From positions 1 through 44,161 of IMG/VR virus record IMGVR_UViG_3300021197_000255: DNA of 44,161 nt. One strand, 5' to 3'. Of this stretch, positions 8,163 through 13,696 are shown in pieces; the stretch's first letter is position 1, and every line of letters begins with the position of its first letter. The notes beneath the pieces are model-generated. The model was not told where the DNA came from. It saw only the letters and a program-made list of their open reading frames with translations, and did no database searches. The position numbers were made by a program, and so were the translations under genes. Source of the stretch: a virus.

Positions 8163-9848
8163 TTAATATCCAAATTCTGAATCAACTGGCGTATAAGCCT
8201 GTTCCATCCTCATGTGTCTAAACTGATTAAATATATCATTGACCTTGGGCCTTGACATAATTAAATACCTTAACGCATCATAAGCGTGATCAGGTGCATG
8301 TGTATCGACATCTTCAGGATTAGACTTGTCTAATGGTATACTTTGTAGTTCACGTATCAAGTTAGGGCAACTGTTAAATATCTGTATTTTTGGTCTGCCA
8401 CTTGGTTGCACTCGTAAGTATTCATGTATTTGAATCTTACCCTGAATTCTATTCTTATCTGCTCTTCGCAGTTTATGCCCACCTCGTTGTAATGTTTCTC
8501 CAACTGTAGGGCCTGTAGTGCCTGTTCTGTTCCACGCTGCTGTATCTAGTACACCTTGAACAGAAAAAGGATCTTCTACTTCCATATTTGTTATCATAAT
8601 AGCTAAGTCTTCGCCTGTAAGTCCTTTACGATACAACTCTCTATAAATTATAAGGGTGCCATCAGAAGGATCAACACAACCCCAAATGCAAGCACTTTCA
8701 GACGCATAGCCATAGTCAATACCTTTTACCCTTTCCCATCCTACTGGGATTTCAAAAGGAGCTATAACATGAACTCCTATATCAAATTCTGTAAAAGCTG
8801 CTCCCTCTGTTATGTCCCAATTACCTTCTAGTAATTGTTTTCGTTGTATATCCGGCAATGCTTTTAACATTTGTTCGTATCTGCCATCTTGAGCAAGATA
8901 CGGATTATCTTCTAGTCTAGCAGGTATAAATTTACGTGTTAATCCATCCTTGCCTGTAAAGCTTTCATTAGGCTCGTTGGGTAGTACATATCGTTTTTTT
9001 ACCCAAGTTGCTCCGACTCCTCCGGGGTTCGCTGTGCAACGCATATATGGTTCTATTTCTGGATCAGTTGTTCGTAAACGTGATGCTAAATAGTTCCATG
9101 AAAATTCTGTATTAAGATGTGTAATTTCATCAAAACCAATCCATGAGTAGGCTTGACCTTGGTATCTGTACACATCTGCATCTCGCTCAAGGTAGCCAAA
9201 CTCTAGTTTAGCTCCTGATGGAAATGTCCAGATCTTTTCAACTTCTCTAAACCTACAACCGGGAAAAGCCTTTGGGTATAACTCCCTAGACTTATCTATT
9301 AACTCCCTCAGTTCAGGCATTGAGCGTCTTAGTATTAACGCTCTGTGAGCAGCCCTATGAGCGAATCTGAGGGGATCTACAAGCATAGCATAAGATTTAC
9401 CACCTCCTGCTGCGCCACCATAAAGAACGTCTGTTTCACCTGCCGCCAAGAAATCTGTCTGCGGCCCTTCGTTTGGTCTAAAGATTACATTTTCTAATGC
9501 TTCTTCTTTAAGTTTTTTAGGTAAAGCAACTACATTATCTTCTGTAATTATTTTACCTTTAGTAGATGATTCAGAATTATCTAGCTTGGCTAAAGTTTCT
9601 TTAGAAGCAGATAAAGAAGTTTTGTAAGCGTTAAGTTTAGAACGTGTTTTTTCTAGTCTTTTTTCTTTTAACCTAACAGCTCTACGAGCTTCTATTTTCT
9701 TCTTTGTAGCAGAGTGGTAGTTATACCCTCTTGATTTAGATCCTTTAGCTCTACCCGATCTCTTTTTAGGTGTTCCGTCTTTCTTTAAAACAAAATTCCC
9801 ATCAGAGTCTTTTTGGTAAGCATCTGGATTTATTTCCCAATCATCCAT
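8163..9848 (-). CDS. terminase large subunit, 561 aa
   Basis: DNA-packaging ATPase and nuclease. Residues 123-134 give an adenine-binding segment (FRPNEGPQTDFL), 144-152 the Walker A loop GGAAGGGKS, and 236-241 the Walker B WIGFDE. The C-terminal half has the RNase H-like nuclease acids in GIDYGYASE, GVLDTAAW and APDHAYDALRY. The first 100 or so residues form an unusual Lys/Arg-rich extension (KKRSGRAKGSKSRGY, KEKRLEKTRSKLN) not needed for the fold and perhaps DNA-binding. The gene overlaps the 74-aa linker gene by eight bases. Confidence 0.93.
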   Translation of the reverse strand: MDDWEINPDAYQKDSDGNFVLKKDGTPKKRSGRAKGSKSRGYNYHSATKKKIEARRAVRLKEKRLEKTRSKLNAYKTSLSASKETLAKLDNSESSTKGKIITEDNVVALPKKLKEEALENVIFRPNEGPQTDFLAAGETDVLYGGAAGGGKSYAMLVDPLRFAHRAAHRALILRRSMPELRELIDKSRELYPKAFPGCRFREVEKIWTFPSGAKLEFGYLERDADVYRYQGQAYSWIGFDEITHLNTEFSWNYLASRLRTTDPEIEPYMRCTANPGGVGATWVKKRYVLPNEPNESFTGKDGLTRKFIPARLEDNPYLAQDGRYEQMLKALPDIQRKQLLEGNWDITEGAAFTEFDIGVHVIAPFEIPVGWERVKGIDYGYASESACIWGCVDPSDGTLIIYRELYRKGLTGEDLAIMITNMEVEDPFSVQGVLDTAAWNRTGTTGPTVGETLQRGGHKLRRADKNRIQGKIQIHEYLRVQPSGRPKIQIFNSCPNLIRELQSIPLDKSNPEDVDTHAPDHAYDALRYLIMSRPKVNDIFNQFRHMRMEQAYTPVDSEFGY

Positions 9849-10065
9849 TTTCTACTATCTTTTTTAAACCCATGTGGCTCAACTTACGTCCTGTTTTATG
9901 TTCTATCCAAAGAGCGCCTTCGCGTAAGCTTAAAGCTTTTTCTTTTATTAGAGGCTTAATTTCGTTTAAGACTTCTATTTGTTCTGGAACCTCTTCTAGA
10001 AACAAAGGGTCTTCAGAAAGAACATAACCAAAAGGAACTGTAGAACTTGTCCTACGTTTCAACAT
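9841..10065 (-). CDS. small protein between the terminase subunits, 74 aa
   Basis: The product starts MLKRRTSSTVPFGY and ends in LSLREGALWIEHKTGRKLSH followed by MGLKKIVE, a helix-turn-helix-like arrangement. The sentence-like pattern FGY-LSEDP-LEEV-ALSLREGA is one I associate with small proteins encoded between terS and terL in marine phages, but no named family is claimed. It overlaps terS by 14 bases and terL by eight, so all three are likely translated together and could form one packaging complex. Confidence 0.75.
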   Translation of the reverse strand: MLKRRTSSTVPFGYVLSEDPLFLEEVPEQIEVLNEIKPLIKEKALSLREGALWIEHKTGRKLSHMGLKKIVENG

Positions 10066-10435
10066 TAATAACTACCTCTTCTTTAGCAGGTAGCACAAAA
10101 ATCCCTCCTTCAACTTTATGATTAACATCTAGTCTGTCTGATTTTCCCAACCCCACCCTATCTAAGATAGTTTGTGCAGCTTGAAGTCTTTGATTGACTT
10201 GCGGCATAGGTTGATCAGATTCCATAACTTGCACAAGCTTCATGGCAGCTTTAGGTGCAGATTGCGCTAATATCCCAGATGCTAAGTCCACAATCTCGTT
10301 CTGTAACGCTTTTGTAACTTGCCAATGAGTATTAGGAGCATAGCCAGCTAATTCAGCGGCTCGTTTAGGATCACCTCCTGTATCAACTAAATGATCTAGA
10401 AAAGTTTGTTGTTTTGTTGTCAATTCTTTTTTCAT
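10052..10435 (-). CDS. terminase small subunit-like protein, 127 aa
   Basis: The start chosen is ATG 10435, giving MKKELTTKQQTFLDHLVDTG. A longer frame back to 10513 would run through the promoter. The N-terminal DPKRAAELAGYAPNTHWQVTKAL is a typical DNA-binding helix-turn-helix of small terminases, followed by a helical oligomerisation part (PKAAMKLVQVMESDQP, QRLQAAQTILDRVGLG). It is the first leftward gene after the divergent promoter, and the predicted transcription start coincides with its ATG, so the mRNA may be leaderless. Confidence 0.85.
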   Translation of the reverse strand: MKKELTTKQQTFLDHLVDTGGDPKRAAELAGYAPNTHWQVTKALQNEIVDLASGILAQSAPKAAMKLVQVMESDQPMPQVNQRLQAAQTILDRVGLGKSDRLDVNHKVEGGIFVLPAKEEVVINVET

Positions 10436-10441
10436 GTTCTT

Positions 10442-10470
10442 ATTATAGAAGTAGTTTACAGATTTGTCAA
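10442..10470 (-). promoter_or_regulatory. consensus sigma70 promoter for the leftward packaging/head operon
   Basis: On the minus strand TTGACA (10470-10465), a 17-base spacer and TATAAT (10447-10442) match the bacterial sigma70 consensus at all twelve positions. The expected start point about seven bases further on is 10435, the A of the terS ATG. No phage polymerase gene is seen in the window, so host RNA polymerase is the likely user. Confidence 0.9.
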
Positions 10471-10489
10471 GTTTTTTCTTGACAAATCT
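10460..10489. repeat. inverted repeat covering both divergent -35 elements
   Basis: Twelve-base arms (AGATTTGTCAAG and CTTGACAAATCT) flank a TTTTTT centre. Each arm holds the complete -35 hexamer of one of the two divergent promoters. The arrangement could simply reflect mirrored promoters, or it could be an operator at which one dimeric protein controls both directions. Confidence 0.85.
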
Positions 10490-10507
10490 CAAATCTATCT
10501 CTATAAT
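10479..10507 (+). promoter_or_regulatory. consensus sigma70 promoter for the rightward early operon
   Basis: TTGACA (10479-10484), a 17-base spacer and TATAAT (10502-10507) give a perfect consensus. Transcription would begin near 10514 and run through a leader of about 670 bases of hairpins before the first early gene at 11182. Confidence 0.9.
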
Positions 10508-10555
10508 ATCCATAGACCCACCGGGGCTATATCTATATCTACATAGCCCTTAAAA

Positions 10556-10623
10556 GACTTTGAAGACCCGCCCAAACTGCTTTGGAGGTTGGTAGGACTT
10601 TGAAGACCCGCTTAAACTAGTTT
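10556..10623 (+). repeat. two 28-base direct repeats, 40 bases apart
   Basis: Copies at 10556-10583 and 10596-10623 share GACTTTGAAGACCCGC exactly, then differ at four positions before a shared TTT. The motif CTTTGAAGA recurs in the first hairpin at 10698. They could be iterons or protein-binding sites in the early leader. Confidence 0.7.
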
Positions 10624-10697
10624 ACATTCAATTTCTCCTTAAAATGTATATGATTTAGTATATATATAGGGGGAGGGGTATGGCCACCTGCCCAGCC

Positions 10698-11071
10698 CTT
10701 TGAAGATCTAAGAAGATCTTCAAAGTGCTTTACTATTCTATGGATTGCCACTAAATAATCTATGAAGTCTCAAGAGACTTCAAAGATTATTTAATTTCAT
10801 AGCTCTAAAGTCTCTTGAGACTTTAGAGATTTAGCTCCAGCCTAAAGACTTTCTAGTTTACAAAGTAAACTGAAAGGCTTTAGAGTCTTCTAAGTAATAT
10901 ATTACTTAGAAGATCTTTATAGTTTTCAACAAGTTGAAAACTAAATAGCCCACCGACCTCAAAGCCAATCTAGGTCTTCCTAAGAAGACCTAAAGCCTTC
11001 CAAAACTAAAAGACCCAAGGGGTCTTTTAACCCTTTAAATCTATAAAACCTCTTAGGTTTTATAGATTTAA
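10698..11071 (+). repeat. array of nine consecutive hairpins
   Basis: Nine inverted repeats follow one another: 10698-10725 (12 bp, loop AAGA), 10752-10793 (20 bp, one mismatch, loop AA), 10803-10828 (12 bp, loop TT), 10842-10883 (18 bp, one bulge and one mismatch), 10886-10913 (13 bp, self-complementary), 10920-10943 (11 bp), 10971-10992 (9 bp), 11007-11029 (10 bp, followed on its 3' side by TTTT, terminator-like) and 11035-11071 (17 bp, perfect). Loops are two to four bases. A tenth hairpin with a conserved core follows directly at 11072. Confidence 0.85.
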
Positions 11072-11130
11072 TAGACTCTATATTTTTAAGAAGGAAGGTC
11101 TTACGACCTTCTTAAAAATATAGAGGTCTA
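11072..11130 (+). repeat. bulged core hairpin, copy 1
   Basis: An outer stem (TAGAC, then TCTATATTTTTAA, pairing with TTAAAAATATAGA and GGTCTA with one bulged base) encloses a four-base GAAG bulge and an inner 7-bp stem GAAGGTC-TTAC-GACCTTC. The inner part is identical in copies 2 and 3, while the outer stem differs but still pairs. It ends 52 bases before the first early gene. Confidence 0.85.
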
Positions 11131-11135
11131 AAGCC

Positions 11136-11153
11136 GCCGGGCTTCGGCTCGGC
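11136..11153 (+). promoter_or_regulatory. UUCG tetraloop hairpin before the first early gene
   Basis: A 7-bp GC-rich stem (GCCGGGC with GCTCGGC, one G-U pair) closes a C-TTCG-G tetraloop, an extra-stable RNA hairpin. No T-run follows, so it is not a normal terminator. It lies 28 bases before the ATG at 11182 and could protect the mRNA or a processed 5' end. Confidence 0.7.
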
Positions 11154-11181
11154 ACCGAAAAAATACGATTAGGAAACTAAT

Positions 11182-11556
11182 ATGGCTAATTATGATTTGA
11201 CTCGTCCTGCGACCAACAAAGCAATCTACGCTGTGGCAGCGAAGCTGGCTTACAATTTCATCGGTGAAAACGATCTCAAGCGTTTTGAGTTTAATAAACT
11301 CAAAGCTCGATTCGGTGCCGTGATCAAGTCGGTTCACGATGGTCAGCCCTTGGCTGGTGACATCGACAAGTTGTTCAAGGTCAAGAAAATTACTGCGAAG
11401 AACTCGGCGGCTGCTAAGTACCTTAAGGTACTTAAAACTGAAGATCTCAAGCCGAATCAAGAAGCTCCGATCACTGCCAAAGGCAAAGTCTCAAAGAACT
11501 TTAAGACTTCCTCGGCTCCTCGAATTGCTACTGCTGCTGACCTTGGAATGATCTAA
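11182..11556 (+). CDS. first early gene product, unknown, 124 aa
   Basis: A basic 124-residue protein (MANYDLTRPATNKAIYAVAAKL start; KLFKVKKITAKNSAAAKYLKVL; TAKGKVSKNFKTSS) with AGGAAAC upstream of the ATG. It is the first gene after the hairpin leader and is followed by a terminator, so it is likely expressed early and strongly on its own. Codon choice is richer in GC than in neighbouring early genes. A nucleic-acid-binding takeover protein would fit its charge and position, but no family is recognised; the overlapping leftward frame is a shadow. Confidence 0.8.
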   Translation: MANYDLTRPATNKAIYAVAAKLAYNFIGENDLKRFEFNKLKARFGAVIKSVHDGQPLAGDIDKLFKVKKITAKNSAAAKYLKVLKTEDLKPNQEAPITAKGKVSKNFKTSSAPRIATAADLGMI

Positions 11557-11558
11557 AC

Positions 11559-11588
11559 TTGACAAAGCCCCTTCGGGGGCTTTACAAT
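11559..11588 (+). promoter_or_regulatory. sigma70-like promoter with a terminator hairpin in its spacer
   Basis: TTGACA (11559-11564), an 18-base spacer and TACAAT (11583-11588) form a near-consensus promoter that overlaps the end of the first early gene. The start point would be near 11595, just before the GGAG and ATG of the next gene. Confidence 0.65.
11564..11583 (+). terminator. terminator-like hairpin with TTCG loop
   Basis: AAAGCCCC-TTCG-GGGGCTTT is a perfect 8-bp stem followed by only a short T-run (the last TTT is in the stem) and ACAAT. It begins eight bases after the stop of the first early gene. It may stop most early transcripts while a new start is made from the promoter whose spacer it occupies. 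Confidence 0.7.
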
Positions 11589-11612
11589 CCCTTTGTAATT
11601 TTTGGAGTTGTT

Positions 11613-11888
11613 ATGAGTAGATTAGATGATTTGCGAAAAGAAATAGATGTTCTTGTAGATGAAATAAAAATTGAAAAAGCTGCGTTAGATATTCTATCAA
11701 AAGCTCTCTTAATTCCTGATAATACTGAACGTCTTAAAGAGATGTCAGATAAAATTTATTTACTTTTCATGGATCAATATCGGCGCTGTCAACACTTAGA
11801 TAATCTTCTTGGCTATAAGCAAGAAGAACTATTCATACTTTTAGATTTAGACTGCGATGAATTAGAAATTGAGGAGGTTTGCCAATGA
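11613..11888 (+). CDS. helical early protein A, 91 aa
   Basis: The start is ATG 11613, with GGAG seven bases upstream; the frame extends further back but without a ribosome site. The acidic protein MSRLDDLRKEIDVLVDEIKIEK is largely coiled coil, with a LIPDNTERLKEM linker and a C-terminal acidic tail. It resembles the next gene product (MSR opening, central P-x-(N/G)-x-R-L, helical C-half), so the two may be diverged duplicates. Its function is unknown; it belongs to a compact early operon. Confidence 0.7.
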   Translation: MSRLDDLRKEIDVLVDEIKIEKAALDILSKALLIPDNTERLKEMSDKIYLLFMDQYRRCQHLDNLLGYKQEELFILLDLDCDELEIEEVCQ

Positions 11889-12148
11889 GTAGAGAATTGT
11901 TAAAAAATAATTTGCGAGAGAAAGTAATTGATCTTGATATAGATATTCAGGTTCAGAAAAGTCTAGCGGAGCAATTAGAAGGTATTAAAGTTCCTGCTTC
12001 TGGCAACCGCCTTGTAGACTTAAATGTGGAAGCTAAGATTACCGATCTTGTTATAGAAACAAAGCGGCATATAATAGATCTAATTGATCTAAGAATAGAA
12101 GCCCTTAAAGAATTACTAGAGATTGTAGAAGACGAGGAAGCTGCGTAA
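11885..12148 (+). CDS. helical early protein B, 87 aa
   Basis: ATG 11885 overlaps the previous stop as ATGA and has GAGGAGG eight bases upstream, so it is preferred to the TTG at 11879. The product (MSRELLKNNLREKVIDLDID) is acidic and helical, with ASGNRLVDLNVEAK in the middle and LKELLEIVEDEEAA at the end. It parallels the preceding protein and may be a tandem paralogue. No domain is recognised. Confidence 0.7.
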   Translation: MSRELLKNNLREKVIDLDIDIQVQKSLAEQLEGIKVPASGNRLVDLNVEAKITDLVIETKRHIIDLIDLRIEALKELLEIVEDEEAA

Positions 12149-12378
12149 TGTTAAAGTTTGGATGGTACTTGTTGTTTTTTGTTTACTTTATTTTAACTCT
12201 TTTTATGACAGGAGGCACAATACTGTGGTTCTATGAGTTGTTAGTTTATGGTGTCAAGTATGAAACTGGCGCTATAATCGGCAGCTTTTTATTTAGTATT
12301 GCTTCGGTGGGAGCTTGGACAATCACTGTAAGTGTTTATCATTTGATGCGGCACGATCTGCGTTATAAAGGTAAATAA
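12148..12378 (+). CDS. small membrane protein, two transmembrane segments, 76 aa
   Basis: TAATG links it to the previous gene. Residues about 4-30 (FGWYLLFFVYFILTLFMTGG and on) and 40-66 (TGAIIGSFLFSIASVGAWTI and on) are hydrophobic helices joined by a short loop, with a basic tail RHDLRYKGK. It probably sits in the host inner membrane early in infection. Exclusion of other phages or effects on host transport are possible, but nothing identifies the role. Confidence 0.75.
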   Translation: MLKFGWYLLFFVYFILTLFMTGGTILWFYELLVYGVKYETGAIIGSFLFSIASVGAWTITVSVYHLMRHDLRYKGK

Positions 12379-12386
12379 AACTAGGA

Positions 12387-12444
12387 AGCCCTACTTGTTT
12401 CTAAGAAGGAAGGTCTTACGACCTTCTTAGAAACAAGTAGGGCT
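12387..12444 (+). repeat. bulged core hairpin, copy 2
   Basis: A perfect 18-bp outer stem (AGCCCTACTTGTTTCTAA with its complement) and the invariant inner stem GAAGGTC-TTAC-GACCTTC are separated by the one-sided GAAG bulge. It stands 24 bases before the next gene. A weak -10-like TATAAA lies at 12364-12369. Confidence 0.88.
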
Positions 12445-12467
12445 ATTATTAATGGTGGGAGCCAACG

Positions 12468-12701
12468 ATGAGATTGATTAATGTAATTGCTTCGGAGATT
12501 GAAAATGATTGGGTTAAAGTTAATTATGCTGCTCGTCCTTATCTTGATGCCATGAAAGAACTTTATACTATCAACGACGCTTACTATTTAGATAGTGCCG
12601 ACGGTATTGTATCAAGATTCCTAGCAAACGCTGGGTCATGGCGAGGCGATGTTGCCCGTAAAGTTAAACAAGAATTAAAGGAAATGCTAAATGGAGTGTA
12701 G
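12468..12701 (+). CDS. hypothetical early protein, 77 aa
   Basis: GTGGGAG lies upstream of ATG 12468. The product MRLINVIASEIENDWVKVNY has a helical, mixed-charge sequence with YLDAMKELYTINDAYYLDSADG and GSWRGDVARKVKQELKEML, a pattern I associate with short proteins found widely in phages but cannot name. It begins directly after hairpin copy 2 and overlaps the next micro-gene by 11 bases. Confidence 0.75.
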   Translation: MRLINVIASEIENDWVKVNYAARPYLDAMKELYTINDAYYLDSADGIVSRFLANAGSWRGDVARKVKQELKEMLNGV

Positions 12702-12816
12702 TTGCGAGCGATGTGGTGCAGTTAAATGTATTTATTCAATGGCTTATGTTGAGATGAAATTGTTGTGTGCTAAGTGTGCGATGGTGGCTGTCAACTGGAG
12801 TAAAAACAATGACTAA
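12691..12816 (+). CDS. zinc-ribbon micro-protein, 41 aa
   Basis: ATG 12691 to TAA 12816 gives 41 residues with CSCERCG near the start and CAKC near the end, the paired-cysteine layout of a small zinc ribbon. A similar 44-residue protein occurs at 15192. It overlaps the genes on both sides by a few bases. It probably binds nucleic acid or a host protein; the partner is unknown. Confidence 0.65.
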   Translation: MECSCERCGAVKCIYSMAYVEMKLLCAKCAMVAVNWSKNND

Positions 12817-13621
12817 TTTAATAACTTCAACGGCCTTTGAAGCTATAAAGCCCTACAAAGATTATATATATAATTATAAATACCCTTTGTTAGGTTTTAA
12901 TAGTTCTACTAAGGTCTTAAAAGGCTTTAAATTAAAAGATTATACCACAGGTATATTGTATTTGCAACCATCAAATGCTGTAGCTACTAAAACTTTATGT
13001 GCTTATGCTACTACTGCTGGGTGTGAAGATGAGTGTTTAGGTAAAACTTCTGGTCGACTTGCAATGAATCAATCACAATTAGCTATGACTAGAAGGACGG
13101 TGCAGTATCTTAAAGATCCCGATGGCTTTAAAGACCGCCTTAGAATTGAGATACTTAAGAAAGAAACAGATAACTACTGCATTCGCCTCAATGGTACTAG
13201 TGATGTGGATTGGTCTGATCTGATTGAGTCGCTGCCTAACATACAGTTTTATGATTACACTAAGATCTTAACTAGAGTTAAGAAAAATAAACTATCTAAC
13301 TATCATTTAACTTACTCAGCATCCTTCAACAATACAAAATGTATTAATAATTTTATTAAGGCCGTGAAGCTGGGCTTGAATACAGTAGTGTCTTTCAATA
13401 CTAAAGAAGCTAAGGGTGAGTTCAAGATACCGTCGCACATTTATGTGCGAGGAAGTAAAGTAAATTTATCTAGCTTTGACACTACCGACTTAAGATTTTT
13501 AGATCATAATGGTGCGGTAGGATCGTTGAAGCGCAAAGGATCACAAAAGAAAACTAGATTAGATGAGCTTGGTAAATTTAATTTCTTTGCAGATCCTATA
13601 ACAATTAAAGCGGCGGCTTGA
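12809..13621 (+). CDS. GP88-family-like cysteine-motif protein, 270 aa
   Basis: The start is ATG 12809 (GGAG upstream), not the longer frame from 12767. The protein MTNLITSTAFEAIKPYKDYI has a cysteine-rich segment LCAYATTAGCEDECLGKTSG followed by RLNGTSDVDW, NIQFYDYTKIL and HLTYSAS. This order (Cys cluster with GR/GK, then a W-containing strand, then FY-YTK) resembles phage GP88-type proteins, which are thought to bind metal or an iron-sulfur cluster. The function is unknown. The stop codon lies inside the next promoter. Confidence 0.6.
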   Translation: MTNLITSTAFEAIKPYKDYIYNYKYPLLGFNSSTKVLKGFKLKDYTTGILYLQPSNAVATKTLCAYATTAGCEDECLGKTSGRLAMNQSQLAMTRRTVQYLKDPDGFKDRLRIEILKKETDNYCIRLNGTSDVDWSDLIESLPNIQFYDYTKILTRVKKNKLSNYHLTYSASFNNTKCINNFIKAVKLGLNTVVSFNTKEAKGEFKIPSHIYVRGSKVNLSSFDTTDLRFLDHNGAVGSLKRKGSQKKTRLDELGKFNFFADPITIKAAA

Positions 13622-13646
13622 CAGGTCAACTAAAATACTTTATAAT
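13618..13646 (+). promoter_or_regulatory. consensus sigma70 promoter before hairpin copy 3
   Basis: TTGACA (13618-13623), a 17-base spacer and TATAAT (13641-13646) match the consensus exactly. The predicted start at about 13653 coincides with the left arm of the third bulged hairpin, so the transcript would begin with that structure. The -35 overlaps the stop codon of the preceding gene. Confidence 0.9.
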
Positions 13647-13650
13647 TCTT

Positions 13651-13696
13651 ACCTGTTTTTAAGAAGGAAGGTCTTACGACCTTCTTAAAAACAGGT
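13651..13696 (+). repeat. bulged core hairpin, copy 3
   Basis: The outer stem ACCTGTTTTTAA with TTAAAAACAGGT (12 bp, extendable by about three pairs) encloses the GAAG bulge and the invariant inner stem. It lies at the predicted 5' end of the transcript for the DUF932 gene. Confidence 0.88.

Larger units (their letters stand above)
10508..11181 (+). other. gene-free early leader / possible replication origin
   Basis: About 670 bases with no convincing gene. After the promoter come a short stem (10524-10530 with 10543-10549), two direct repeats, an AT-rich stretch (10641-10668), a purine-rich Shine-Dalgarno-like run before a seven-codon frame at 10680-10703, and then an almost unbroken chain of hairpins. 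The region could act as an untranslated leader controlling early expression, as a processed noncoding RNA, or as a replication origin; the sequence alone does not decide. Confidence 0.75.

Noticed and set aside
10436-10513. Longer N-terminus for the terminase small subunit from 10513
   Set aside because: The extra 26 codons run through both consensus promoter elements and have no ribosome site.
10698-11130. CRISPR array or tandem repeat array
   Set aside because: The units are different palindromes, not equal repeats with spacers of constant length.
11072-13696. Transposable element explanation for the three core hairpins
   Set aside because: No target-site duplication is seen, the outer arms differ while pairing, and each copy lies at the same place relative to a gene start.
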